NCBI GenBank assembly: GCA_963726575.1
Contig: CAVSCR010000003.1
Coordinates: forward strand, 897,195 to 961,194
Direction of reading: 5' to 3'
DNA: 64,000 nt
DNA from: CAVSCR01 sp963726575
Lineage (GTDB): Bacteria > Actinomycetota > Actinomycetes > JAHEKZ01
The position numbers and the translations under genes were made by a program. Under the pieces are notes generated by a model. The model saw only the letters and a program-made list of their open reading frames with translations. It was not told the DNA's origin and ran no database searches. Shown piece after piece: positions 36,872 to 45,187 of this stretch. Position 1 is the stretch's first letter, and the number at the start of each line of letters is the position of its first letter.

Positions 36872-36927
36872 CTCTTACGGAAGCAACGAGTCGACGCTTC
36901 CGTAAGAGTGGAGGTTCTGACTCGTTG
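36872..36927 (-). promoter_or_regulatory. Hairpin with possible pseudoknot in the clc leader
   Basis: A perfect 13-bp stem (CTCTTACGGAAGC 36872-36884 with GCTTCCGTAAGAG 36896-36908) encloses an 11-nt loop. Eight loop bases, AACGAGTC at 36885-36892, are exactly complementary to GACTCGTT at 36919-36926, so the loop can pair outside the stem. The structure lies 28 nt before the ClC start and after the end of the GNAT gene on the same strand. It has no T-run, so it is not a typical terminator, and it does not match the fluoride riboswitch. Confidence 0.5.
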
Positions 36928-36946
36928 TCGCCTGGGAATGGAGGTT

Positions 36947-37010
36947 TGGAGGGGGTCATCGACGCGCAGCGACGCCGGGCGTCCAGATGGAGGGGGTCAT
37001 CAACGCAGCG
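36947..37010. repeat. Duplicated 23-25-bp segment at the end of the GNAT gene
   Basis: TGGAGGGGGTCATC followed by G/A, ACGC and AGCG occurs at 36947-36971 and 36988-37010. The second copy contains the stop codon of the GNAT gene (37000-37002). The first is probably a short duplication of the gene's 3' end. Confidence 0.5.
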
Positions 37011-37440
37011 TGGACGGGCGCTCGAGGTAGGTCGCGTCGGGCGGCGCGAAGCCGAACGGCCGGTAGAGGTCGTGCCCGTCGCTGGTGTGCAGCAGCCACC
37101 GAAAGCGGGCGCCCGGTCCGTCGTCGATCATCGTCGCGACGATCGCCTTGCCGATGCCCTGGCCCCGGAACTCCTCGAGCACGTACACGTCGGCCAGGTA
37201 CGCCACCGCGACGCCGTCGGACACCGCCCGCGCGAAGCCGACCATCGCGCCGTCCACGTGGGCCGACACCACGCGCCAGGCGCTCGCGAGCTGCACGTCC
37301 AGGTCGGCGCGCGCCCGCCAGGTGCCCCAGTACGCCTGCGTCGACAGGAACTGCCACAACGCGTCGCGGTCGATCCGGTCCGGGTCCGTGGAGAAGCTCA
37401 CACCACGCCCGTCGGCCAGACGAACGGTCGGCGCCACCAC
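37000..37440 (-). CDS. GNAT family N-acetyltransferase
   Basis: 146 residues from GTG 37440 (VVAPTVRLADG); the frame is open to 37713 but the extra N-terminus is antisense to the GrpB gene and not family-like. LADVYVLEEFRGQGIGKAI carries the acetyl-CoA turn (RGQGIG), and GARFRWLLHTSDGHDLYRPFG is the typical closing part of a branch found beside many actinobacterial housekeeping genes. Substrate unknown. Divergent from the GrpB gene with a 54-nt gap. Confidence 0.85.
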   Translation of the reverse strand: MVAPTVRLADGRGVSFSTDPDRIDRDALWQFLSTQAYWGTWRARADLDVQLASAWRVVSAHVDGAMVGFARAVSDGVAVAYLADVYVLEEFRGQGIGKAIVATMIDDGPGARFRWLLHTSDGHDLYRPFGFAPPDATYLERPSTLR

Positions 37441-37494
37441 GGCGCGGACCCTACCCAATCGCTGCCCCGATGCCCCCGCTGCCACCATGCTCAC

Positions 37495-38053
37495 ATGAGC
37501 GACGACGCCGCACCGGCCGAGGTGGAGTTCGTCCAACCCCGGGCGCGAGGTGAACGGGCCGATCCACCTCGCGCAGCCCGACCCTGCCTGGCCCACCCAG
37601 TTCGCCGAGCTCGCGGCAGGCATCCGCACGGCGTTGGGCGCCACGGCGATCTCGGTGGACCACGTGGGGTCGACGTCGGTTCCCGGCCTGCCCGCCAAGC
37701 CGGTCATCGACATCCTGCTGGTGGTTCCCGACTCCGCCGACGAGAGCGCCTACGTCCGCGCGCTCGACCGCATCGGCTGGACCCTGAGCATCCGCGAACC
37801 GGGCTGGCACGAGCATCGCCTGTTGAAGCGGGAAGACCCCAAGGCACAGATCCACGTGTTCAGCGACGGTTGCCCCGAGATCGAGCGCCTGCTGCGGTTC
37901 CGCGACTGGCTAGCCACCCACCCCGACGACCTCGCCGCCTACGCCCAGCTGAAGCAGGACCTGGCAGCCCAGACCTGGGCCTACGTGCAGGACTACGCCG
38001 ACGCCAAGTCGGACTTCGTCGAGCAGATCCTCAGCCGAGCGTCGACCGACTGA
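37495..38053 (+). CDS. GrpB family protein (UPF0157), frameshift near the start
   Basis: Nucleotidyltransferase-fold protein of the GrpB/UPF0157 family. ISVDHVGSTSVPGLPAKPVID holds the G-S-T-S core with the D-x-D-like acid (VIDILL), and HEHRLLKREDPKAQIHVFS is the other family signature. The N-terminus MSDDAAPAEVEFVQPRAR, from ATG 37495, is in another frame; a one-base shift at about 37545 joins it to EVNGPIHLAQPDPAW. Function is unknown; some relatives are fused to dephospho-CoA kinase. Its 3' end overlaps the convergent methyltransferase gene by 23 nt. Confidence 0.85.
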
Positions 38054-38813
38054 GGGCCACGTGGTCGTCCCACGTCCGCCCGGGCAACCGGCGCCGGGCC
38101 AGCGGATAGCGCAGTCGCGCAGTACGCAGCTGCCACTCGAGCGCCCGTGCGCTCACCCGGCGACGCGTCAGCAGATGGAGGTCGCCGTGGGAGTGGACCG
38201 TGCCGCCGAGTCGGTTCGCCAGAGCCCCCAGCGTGACGGCGTCGAAGAACGACACGTGCTGGCCACCCGCGGGTGAGAGGTACCACCAGTCGAAGTCGAC
38301 GCCGTGGTGCAGCTCCTGGGTCACGAAGACGTCCGACGCCCCGGTCTGCTCGAAGATCTCCTCGAGGAACGCCACCGGGTCGGGCGCGTGCTCCAGCGCC
38401 TCGATCGCCGTGACCGCCGCGACGCCACCAGCCTCCCGGCCGGCGTCGAACTCGAACCCGCGGGCCAGCACGTTGTCGCTGTAGCGGTCCTGCCACGAGA
38501 AGTCGAGGCCGTGGTCGCGCATCAGCCGCACGAAGAGGCCACAGCCACCGGCCCAGTCGACGAACCGCGCGTCCGGCCCGTACATCGAGGCGAACACGGG
38601 CATCAGGCGTCGCGTCAGCGACAGGTTGCGCGCCACCAGACCGGTGTCGGTCATCCCGATGGCGTCCGCGTAGGCCTCGTCGAGCCAGTACGGCTCCTCG
38701 GTGCACCAGAAGTGGCAGGCGTCGCAGTAGTCGTAGCGCACGTCGTGGGCGTGCAGCACGGTCGCCGTGCCCACGGCCCGCATCGGCGCCGTGCAGATCG
38801 GGCAGGCCCTCAC
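38031..38813 (-). CDS. Class I SAM-dependent methyltransferase with N-terminal zinc site
   Basis: 260 residues. Begins VRACPICTAPM, with a second pair YDYCDACHFW, probably one zinc knuckle. The methyltransferase fold follows: VDWAGGCGLFVRLM is motif I, with an unusual WAGGCG in place of the common GxGxG, and AIEALEHAPDPVAFLEEIF is motif II. It resembles sugar methyltransferases of polysaccharide clusters. GTG 38813 overlaps the aminotransferase stop (GTGA). Last gene of the six-gene operon from 43600; the target may be an amino-sugar of the polymer. Confidence 0.82.
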   Translation of the reverse strand: MRACPICTAPMRAVGTATVLHAHDVRYDYCDACHFWCTEEPYWLDEAYADAIGMTDTGLVARNLSLTRRLMPVFASMYGPDARFVDWAGGCGLFVRLMRDHGLDFSWQDRYSDNVLARGFEFDAGREAGGVAAVTAIEALEHAPDPVAFLEEIFEQTGASDVFVTQELHHGVDFDWWYLSPAGGQHVSFFDAVTLGALANRLGGTVHSHGDLHLLTRRRVSARALEWQLRTARLRYPLARRRLPGRTWDDHVALSRSTLG

Positions 38814-39937
38814 GACGAGCCACCGAGCAGGGCCACGATCCGCTCGACGTCGTCGGCGCCCAGCCCGGCGTACGTCGGCAGGCTCAGCCCGCGCGCGGCC
38901 AGGTCGATCGTCACCGGGAGGTCGACGCACTGCCGCTCGGCCAGCGTCTGGTACGGCGGCATCGTGTGCACGGGGATGAAGAACGGCCGCGTCTCGACGC
39001 CGCCGGCGCCCAGCCGGTCCATCAGCTCGTCGCGGCTCTCGCCGTAGGCGGAGTCCACGAGCAGCGGGTAGAGCCACGGCGTGCGGGTGCGTCCGTCGAG
39101 CTCGCCCTGAACCGACAGCCCCGCCACGTCGGCCAACGCCGCGTCGTAGCCGCGGTACACGTCCCAGCGTCGGGCCAGCAGCTCGTCGGCCCGCTCGAGC
39201 TGGGCGCACAGCAGGGCGGCGGCCACGTTCGTGAGCCGGTAGTTGTAGCCGACCTCGGGGAAGTAGTAGCGGCGCTTGGGGTCCATGCCCTGCCCGCGCA
39301 GCAGCCGGATCCGCGCGGCCAGCTCGGCGTCCGACGTGGTCAGCGCGCCGCCCTCGCCGCTGGTCACCACCTTGTTGCCGTAGAACGAGAACGTCGCGAC
39401 GTCGCCGAGCGAGCCCACCGGGCGCCCGCCGTAGCTCGCGAACGGCGCCTCCGCCGCGTCCTCCACCAGCGCCAGCCCGTACGCGTCGGCCACCGCGCGC
39501 AGTCCGCTCACGTCGGCCGGCATGCCGTACAGGTGCACCATCACGATCGCCTTGGTGCGCGACGTCACCACGGCGTCCACCGCGGCGGCGTCCAGACCCC
39601 ACGACGACGCCTCGACGTCGGCGAACACCGGAGTCGCACCCGTGTACGTCACCGCGTTCACCGAGGCGATGTAGGTGAGCGACGGCACGATCACCTCATC
39701 GCCCGGCCCGATCCCCAACGCGGCCAGCGCCACGTGGAGCGCCACCGTGCCGTTGGCCACCGGCACCACGTGCGAGCACCCGCTCACCTGCGCCAGCAAG
39801 CCTTCGGCGCGGTCGAGGAACTCACCGGTCGACGACACCCAGGTCGAGCGCACGGCCTGGCTGACGTAGCGCTCCTCCAGCTCCCCGATGTCGGGCGCCG
39901 ACACCGGGATCATCGAGCCCTCACCCATATCGGCCAT
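38810..39937 (-). CDS. DegT/DnrJ/EryC1 aminotransferase, probable GDP-perosamine synthase
   Basis: 375-residue PLP enzyme. FSFYGNKVVTSGEGG contains the Schiff-base Lys, VEDAAEAPFASY the Asp that holds the pyridine ring, and VGYNYRLTNVAAALLCAQLE the dimer-contact motif. The N-terminus IPVSAPDIGELEERYVSQ then STWVSS is like RfbE/PerA, which aminates GDP-4-keto-6-deoxymannose, the product of gmd in the same operon. ATG 39937 follows the previous stop directly; ATG 39913, preceded by GGTGAGGG, is an alternative start. Product assignment is inferred from context and similarity. Confidence 0.85.
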   Translation of the reverse strand: MADMGEGSMIPVSAPDIGELEERYVSQAVRSTWVSSTGEFLDRAEGLLAQVSGCSHVVPVANGTVALHVALAALGIGPGDEVIVPSLTYIASVNAVTYTGATPVFADVEASSWGLDAAAVDAVVTSRTKAIVMVHLYGMPADVSGLRAVADAYGLALVEDAAEAPFASYGGRPVGSLGDVATFSFYGNKVVTSGEGGALTTSDAELAARIRLLRGQGMDPKRRYYFPEVGYNYRLTNVAAALLCAQLERADELLARRWDVYRGYDAALADVAGLSVQGELDGRTRTPWLYPLLVDSAYGESRDELMDRLGAGGVETRPFFIPVHTMPPYQTLAERQCVDLPVTIDLAARGLSLPTYAGLGADDVERIVALLGGSS

Positions 39938-39938
39938 G

Positions 39939-40520
39939 TCAACGCTCCCGCGCCGGCACGCCGACCACCGTCGCGCCCGCCGCCACGTCGGACGTCACCA
40001 CAGCGCCGGCTCCGATCCTGGCTCCGGCGCCCACGCAGCGGCCTTCCAGCACCACCGCGCCGGCGCCCACGAGCACGCCGTCGCCCAGGCGGACGCCGCC
40101 AGAGAGGTTGGCCCCCGGGTTCACCAGGCAGGCCCGGCCGACCACCGCGTCGTGCCCGACGGTCGCCGTGTAGTTGAGGTGGGTGCCCGCGCCGATCACC
40201 ACATCAGTGGACACCACGCAGTTGGCCTGCACCGTCACCCCGGCGCCCAGCCGCGCCGACGCGTCGACCACCGCGCGCGGATGCACCAACGTCGGCCAGC
40301 GCGACTCCATCTGCGCCAGGCAGGCCAGCAGCCCCATCCGCGAGCGCGGCAGGCCCATGCCCAGCACGAGGTCGCCGGTGCCGCGCAGCGCGTCGGGCTC
40401 GGCCGCCTGGCCGACCAGGTCGATCTCGCTCCAGCGCCGGCTCGGCGCGTTGAGCAACGCGGCCAGCGCCGCGATCTCGCGCGCGTGTCCGCCGTCGCCC
40501 AGCACCGCGAGCCAGGTCAT
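39939..40520 (-). CDS. Left-handed beta-helix sugar N-acetyltransferase (PglD/PerB/NeuD-like)
   Basis: 193 residues. The N-terminal Rossmann-like part starts LAVLGDGGHAREIAAL, and the C-terminal hexapeptide helix includes VIGAGTHLNYTATVGHDAV, with the catalytic His in VGHD, and VLVGAGAVVLEGRCVGAG. This is the architecture of PglD and PerB, which acetylate UDP- or GDP-4-amino sugars. Beside gmd and a PerA-like aminotransferase the likely product is GDP-N-acetylperosamine. ATG 40520 overlaps the flippase stop (ATGA). Confidence 0.87.
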   Translation of the reverse strand: MTWLAVLGDGGHAREIAALAALLNAPSRRWSEIDLVGQAAEPDALRGTGDLVLGMGLPRSRMGLLACLAQMESRWPTLVHPRAVVDASARLGAGVTVQANCVVSTDVVIGAGTHLNYTATVGHDAVVGRACLVNPGANLSGGVRLGDGVLVGAGAVVLEGRCVGAGARIGAGAVVTSDVAAGATVVGVPARER

Positions 40521-41887
40521 GACGCCACCGGAGCCCACGTGAACCGGTAGCGCAGGTACCAGAGCAGGGGGAGCGCCGTGCACACCGTGTGGGCGATCAC
40601 CGAACCCCACACCGGCCCGGAGATCCCCCACGCCTGCGTCAGCACGATCGACAGCGCCAGGTTCGTCACCGCCATCACCGTGGCCGCCACGGCTTGGAAC
40701 GTCACCACGCCCGCGCCGTTGAGCAGCATCGCCAGCGGCATCTCGCCGCTCTGCAGCACCGCCCACACACCCATCGCCACGAGCAGTCCGACCGGCGCCC
40801 GGTAGGCCGGGCCCACCCACGCGTCGATCAGCGGATCGGCCAGCAGCACCAGCACCGTCGACGCCGCCGCGGCCCACACCAGCCCGGCCGCGCAGCTGCG
40901 CCACACCGTCTGCCGCACCCACGTCACGTCACCGCGCGACAGCGCCTCGGCGAACGACGCCCACAACGGCGTGAACGCCAACGCGGCCACGCCCACCACG
41001 AGCCCGAACAGGCGCAGCGTCACGGCGTAGATGGCCACCTGGTTGGGGCCGAGCACCCACGACAGCACCAGCGGGTCGGTCTCGAACGCCACGGCCATGG
41101 CCAACGTCAGCACCAGGAACAGTCCGCCCAGCCGCATCAGTCGACGCGTCACCGCCGGTCGCAGGTGGATCCGCCCTGGCCGCAGGTCGGGCCGACGCCA
41201 CCCCAACACCCACACGGTCGAGCACAGCCCCACCAGCAACGGCGCGGCGCCGGCCACGGCGGCGAACTCCACGAGCCCACCACCAGCGGCGCGCACCACC
41301 AGGTAACCGATCAACACCAGCGGACCGATGACGGCCAGCCACAGGTTGGCGGCGTGCTGACGTTGCAGTCCCTGCAGCACGCGGTTGCCCAGCGAGCAGG
41401 GGACGGCCAGCAGGAAGAGCACCACGAACACGACCGTGGCCTCGTTGATCCGGCTCGCGTACGGCTCGCTCCCCAGCCCCAGCGCGGTGGCCCAGTCGAC
41501 CACCGTGCTCAGGGCCAGGAAGAGCACCAGCAGCACGCCGGACACCGCCGAGAGCCCGAGCAGCGCCGCCGACACCAGCGACCGCGCCTCGCTCACGTCG
41601 TCGCGCCCGATGGCCGCGCCCAACGCGGTCACCAGACCGCCGCCCACGCCGAAGTCGGAGAACGGCAGCAACGCCGCCAGCCCGGTGATCAGCACGAACG
41701 CGCCGTACTTCTGCTGGCCCAACGTCCCGGTGACCACCGGCACGGCCAGCAGCGACACCACCACGCCGACGACGCGCGCGACCAGCCCCGAGCCGAGGCC
41801 CAGGCCGATCGCACGATGCCGACTCGCCCGGTGGGCGTCGGCCACTCCTTGGTCTGGCAGCGGTGGGCTCGCCATGGCTGCGCCCAC
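40517..41887 (-). CDS. Wzx-like polysaccharide flippase
   Basis: 456-residue membrane protein with twelve or more predicted helices, of the MOP superfamily that flips lipid-linked repeat units across the membrane. GLGLGSGLVARVVGVVVSLLA at the start and FGVGGGLVTALG, FETDPLVLSWVLGPNQVAIY further on are typical of the Wzx/oligosaccharide branch. It starts 4 nt after the stop of the broken methyltransferase gene. Probably exports the perosamine-containing unit. Confidence 0.88.
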   Translation of the reverse strand: MGAAMASPPLPDQGVADAHRASRHRAIGLGLGSGLVARVVGVVVSLLAVPVVTGTLGQQKYGAFVLITGLAALLPFSDFGVGGGLVTALGAAIGRDDVSEARSLVSAALLGLSAVSGVLLVLFLALSTVVDWATALGLGSEPYASRINEATVVFVVLFLLAVPCSLGNRVLQGLQRQHAANLWLAVIGPLVLIGYLVVRAAGGGLVEFAAVAGAAPLLVGLCSTVWVLGWRRPDLRPGRIHLRPAVTRRLMRLGGLFLVLTLAMAVAFETDPLVLSWVLGPNQVAIYAVTLRLFGLVVGVAALAFTPLWASFAEALSRGDVTWVRQTVWRSCAAGLVWAAAASTVLVLLADPLIDAWVGPAYRAPVGLLVAMGVWAVLQSGEMPLAMLLNGAGVVTFQAVAATVMAVTNLALSIVLTQAWGISGPVWGSVIAHTVCTALPLLWYLRYRFTWAPVAS

Positions 41888-41890
41888 CTC

Positions 41891-42578
41891 CTACGCCGGT
41901 GACGTGCCGGCTGGCGCCGGGCGAACCCGTCGGTTCTTCGCGATCAGGGCGAACGTGCTGGGCAGGTTGAGCTTCGTCCCGAACCGGTGGCCCAGGGTGG
42001 ACTGGTTCGACCAGTAGTAGACGAGCTCGACGTCGTCGTAGCGCTCGCGGGCGAGCTCGGCGAGCTTCTGCTCGTCGACGCCGTCGCGCATCACGTGGTA
42101 CTCGCTCATGTCCGAGGGGTTGGTCTCGTCGATCGCACCTCGCAGCCACCGCAGCCGGGTGGACAGTCCGCGCCGCAGGTGTCCCTGCTGAACGCGCCAC
42201 ACGTAGTACCAGCCGTCGGTCGGCGCCACACGTAGTACCAACCGCGGTCGGCACGGTGGGTGAGCTGGCTGCGCCGCGGGTACCAGGTGGGGTCCTGCCA
42301 CGACACGAACGCCCCACCCGGCCGGGTCAGCCGGGCGGCGTCGCGCAGGAAGCCCTCGTAGTCGGGGATGTGGTGGATCACCGAGATGCGGCACGAGCCG
42401 CGACCTCCAGCACGTGGCACGCGCCGGTGGCGGCCAGCCGTTGCGTCACCAAATCGGTCAGGCAGGCGTTCACCCGGCTGCGCAGGTCGGCGTGCTTCAG
42501 GTGCGGTGACCCGTCCACGTAGTCGTGGGCGTCCCCGTGGGTCGCCTCCTGCGCCTGGGCGACGTGGCCGGACGTCAC
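41891..42578 (-). pseudogene. Methyltransferase gene broken by an internal deletion and a 29-bp duplication
   Basis: Remnant of a class I methyltransferase. The N-terminal part (VDGSPHLKHADLRSRVN, then CHVLEV) stops at motif I and jumps directly to ISVIHHIPDYEGFLRDAARL, so the middle of the SAM-binding domain, roughly 80-90 residues, is missing. Then a 29-bp tandem duplication at about 42194-42251 (unit starting GCGCCACACGTAGTACCA) shifts the frame inside GWYYVWR. The C-terminus ELVYYWSNQSTLGHRFG is intact. ATG 42578 overlaps the gmd stop. Unlike other frame errors in the window this looks like true gene decay. Confidence 0.8.
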
Positions 42579-43600
42579 GCCGACGCTCGCGCAGCGCGCC
42601 GAGCCGCTTCGCCGGAGAGCTCGTCGTCGAGCTGACGCATGTCGGCGTCGACCATGATCTGCGCCAGTTCGGGCACGAACACGGACGCCTTCCAGCCCAG
42701 CGCCTCGTCGGCCTTCGACGCGTCACCGATCAGCGCGTCGACCTCGGTCGGACGCAGGTAGCGGTCGTCGAACTTCACGTACTTCTCCCAGTCGAGCCCG
42801 GCGTGGCCGAACGCCACCGTCACGAACTCGCGCACCGAGTAGGCAGTGCCGGTCGCCACCACGAAGTCGCTCGGCTCGTCGGCCTGCAGCATCCGCCACA
42901 TGGCGTCCACGTACTCCGGCGCGTAGCCCCAGTCGCGCACCGCGTCCAGGTTGCCCAGGTAGATCTCGTTCTGCAGCCCCGCCGCGATCCGCGCCACCGC
43001 GCGGGTCACCTTGCGGGTCACGAACGTCTCACCGCGCCGCGGCGACTCGTGGTTGAACAAGATCCCGTTGACGGCGAACATGCCGTACGCCTCGCGGTAG
43101 TTGCGCGTGATCCAGTAGCTGTACAGCTTGGCCACGCCATACGGCGAGCGCGGGTAGAACGGCGTCGACTCGTCCTGCGGCGGCGGCGTCGCGCCGAACA
43201 TCTCTGAGCTCGACGCCTGGTAGAACCGCGCGTTCACCTCGGCGTCGCGCAGCGCCTCGAGCAGCCGCACCGTGCCGAGCCCGGTGACGTCGCCGGTGTA
43301 CTCGGCCATGTCGAACGACACGCGCACGTGGCTCTGGGCACCCAGGTGGTAGACCTCGTCGGGCCGCACCCGGTGCATCAGCAGCGCCAGACCCGAGGCG
43401 TCGGACAGGTCGCCGTAGTGCAGGAACAGCCGCGCCTTGGGGTTGTGCGGGTCGAGGTACAGGTGGTCGATGCGCTCGGTGTTGAACGTGGAGGCGCGCC
43501 GGATCAGGCCGTGGACCTCATAGCCCTTGCCCAGCAGCAACTCGGCCAGGTACGACCCGTCCTGACCGGTGATCCCGGTGATGAACGCCTTCTTGGACAC
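42575..43600 (-). CDS. gmd: GDP-mannose 4,6-dehydratase
   Basis: Converts GDP-D-mannose to GDP-4-keto-6-deoxy-D-mannose with bound NADP. FITGITGQDGSYLAE is the Gly-rich loop, SSSEMFG the Ser/Glu catalytic region, SPYGVAKLYSYW the Y-x3-K pair, and HESPRRGETFVTRK the conserved substrate loop. GTG 43600 is preferred over the in-frame start at 43651, since GGAGGG precedes it by 6 nt and the upstream start lies inside the box. First gene of the operon gmd - methyltransferase remnant - flippase - acetyltransferase - aminotransferase - methyltransferase. Confidence 0.96.
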   Translation of the reverse strand: MSKKAFITGITGQDGSYLAELLLGKGYEVHGLIRRASTFNTERIDHLYLDPHNPKARLFLHYGDLSDASGLALLMHRVRPDEVYHLGAQSHVRVSFDMAEYTGDVTGLGTVRLLEALRDAEVNARFYQASSSEMFGATPPPQDESTPFYPRSPYGVAKLYSYWITRNYREAYGMFAVNGILFNHESPRRGETFVTRKVTRAVARIAAGLQNEIYLGNLDAVRDWGYAPEYVDAMWRMLQADEPSDFVVATGTAYSVREFVTVAFGHAGLDWEKYVKFDDRYLRPTEVDALIGDASKADEALGWKASVFVPELAQIMVDADMRQLDDELSGEAARRAARASA

Positions 43601-43646
43601 GCGTCGCCCTCCGGTCGCGGGCACCCCCGCCCCACGCCGGAGCCGA

Positions 43647-43699
43647 GTCACCCATTTGGCCTACACAGGCTCTTCGGCGCCGCTGGGCCCGAAGGTTGA
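43647..43699 (-). promoter_or_regulatory. FliA/WhiG-like promoter of the gmd operon, with box
   Basis: Minus strand: CTCAA (TCAA at 43699-43696), 17-nt spacer, GCCGAAGA (43678-43671), 10-nt gap, box GCCAAATGGGTGAC (43660-43647). The box differs from the others at two positions. gmd begins at 43600. The rest of 43601-43780 shows no other feature; the neighbouring GT4 gene ends at 43781. Confidence 0.6.
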
Positions 43700-43780
43700 G
43701 GCCCAATCAGGGTCATCCCCGCCGGGCCTCTGTGATCGACTTCTGCTCAGGGTCAGATAGGCCGTGCAACTGGAGCACCC

Positions 43781-44974
43781 TTAGGCAGGCGTTCTATCCC
43801 CCTCGGCGCCGTTTGCGATGGAGAGATCTATCGCCTCTGAGAAGAGGGAGCGAGTCGGGTCAACAGACTCTCGCCACGCGGCGTAGGTCAACCGGACCTT
43901 CCGTCGAACCCTGAGCCGGTGCTCGGGAGTCTGGCGTGCAACCGCGGAGATCAGATCAACTGCTTCTTGATCGGTGTCGAACACGTCGCCGCAGCCCTCC
44001 AAGAGAAGGTCCGTCCAAGACGTGTTGCGTGTCGTTAGCACGGGACAACCGACAGCGATCGCCTCAGCAACGACGTGCCCGAAGCTCTCATTGCGAGTCG
44101 GGAAGAGCGCCAGGTCGGCCGTGCCGAAAGCGTGTGCGACCGCGGATGGCGGGAGGACACCTCCGTACTCGAAGACGACGTTGTCCGGTAGTCCTTGGAT
44201 AAGACCCTGACAAGAGGTCCAATAGGGCTTGTCGGAAAGCGGGCCATACAACTTCGCAACGACCGGGACGTCCACCGCCCCTAGGATCTCGAAGAAGCGG
44301 GCCGTGTTCTTCATCGGTGCGACTCTTGACACGTTGACGATGCGCAGTGAATCACTGCCGGATCCGCCAAGCGATGTTCTGGTTGATCCCCGAACGGCGA
44401 TGTCGTGCATGACAACTTGTGCCGTCGGGCGCTTAGCCCACGCCGTAATCTGTCGTCCCTCGCTTGGCGAACTGGAATGCCAGACCGAACGGCGAAGGCG
44501 GCGGCGTAGCCAAGCGCCGACGATCACCTTGCGAAAGCGACTGATCTTCAATGCGTCGGGTGCACAGGCGCCACGGGGGGCGACGAGTACCCGACTGTCT
44601 CGCGGGCCGATCCACCGCATCGTTACCGGAAGGAGCGTGAACCCAACGGACCAAAGGCTGTTCAGGTAGATCAGGTCTGGACGCACCCTGCGAATCTCCA
44701 CTGCAGTGCGCAATAGATCCATGGGCGACTTGGGATCCAGGTACCTCACACTCACGCCAAGCATGGGAACCCACGCCGTGGCGCGGGTAGTTCTGCGTTG
44801 AGCACGGTTCAAGCCCGTTCTACGCGTGACGACGAACACGTCGTGGCGCCGGGCCTCATGCCGGACGAGTCTGGTCACGCTGCGGGGTGGCCCACTGGCA
44901 CCGTCGTCCGGCACGAAGCCATCAACGAAAGTCAGAACGCGCAGTATCGACTCCTTCCAAGGCGCCATGACCAC
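43781..44974 (-). CDS. GT4 family glycosyltransferase
   Basis: 397 residues. FVPDDGASGPPRSVTRLVRH is the N-terminal part, VNVSRVAPMKNTARFFEIL the start of the donor domain and TRNESFGHVVAEAIAVG carries E-x7-E. Codon use is clearly less GC-rich than in the gmd operon, and this gene marks the left edge of a region of different composition. ATG 44974 or 44968 is the start; no clear ribosome site. The 213 nt to the next gene (44975-45187) contain nothing I recognise. Confidence 0.87.
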   Translation of the reverse strand: MVMAPWKESILRVLTFVDGFVPDDGASGPPRSVTRLVRHEARRHDVFVVTRRTGLNRAQRRTTRATAWVPMLGVSVRYLDPKSPMDLLRTAVEIRRVRPDLIYLNSLWSVGFTLLPVTMRWIGPRDSRVLVAPRGACAPDALKISRFRKVIVGAWLRRRLRRSVWHSSSPSEGRQITAWAKRPTAQVVMHDIAVRGSTRTSLGGSGSDSLRIVNVSRVAPMKNTARFFEILGAVDVPVVAKLYGPLSDKPYWTSCQGLIQGLPDNVVFEYGGVLPPSAVAHAFGTADLALFPTRNESFGHVVAEAIAVGCPVLTTRNTSWTDLLLEGCGDVFDTDQEAVDLISAVARQTPEHRLRVRRKVRLTYAAWRESVDPTRSLFSEAIDLSIANGAEGDRTPA

Positions 44975-45187
44975 AACACGAAGTGTGCTCCGTATGCGGC
45001 GAGTCTAGAAGATCCGACCGGGTACGGACGCGAGACTTTGAACGCGGTTGCTGGGTTGATCCCCTTGTCCCCAAGACTCGGTGAGGCCATCGGGAACCCG
45101 ACGTGCGGCCCTACGGAGCGTCGCTCACTTCAGCGCTGCCACATGGGTGGAACTATGTGTTCCCGAGCCAGAAGGTGAGGACGGCAC

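Noticed and set aside
36845..36999. Fluoride riboswitch before the ClC gene
   Set aside because: The conserved GGNGAUGG and pseudoknot core of the crcB motif is not found; only an unrelated hairpin is present.
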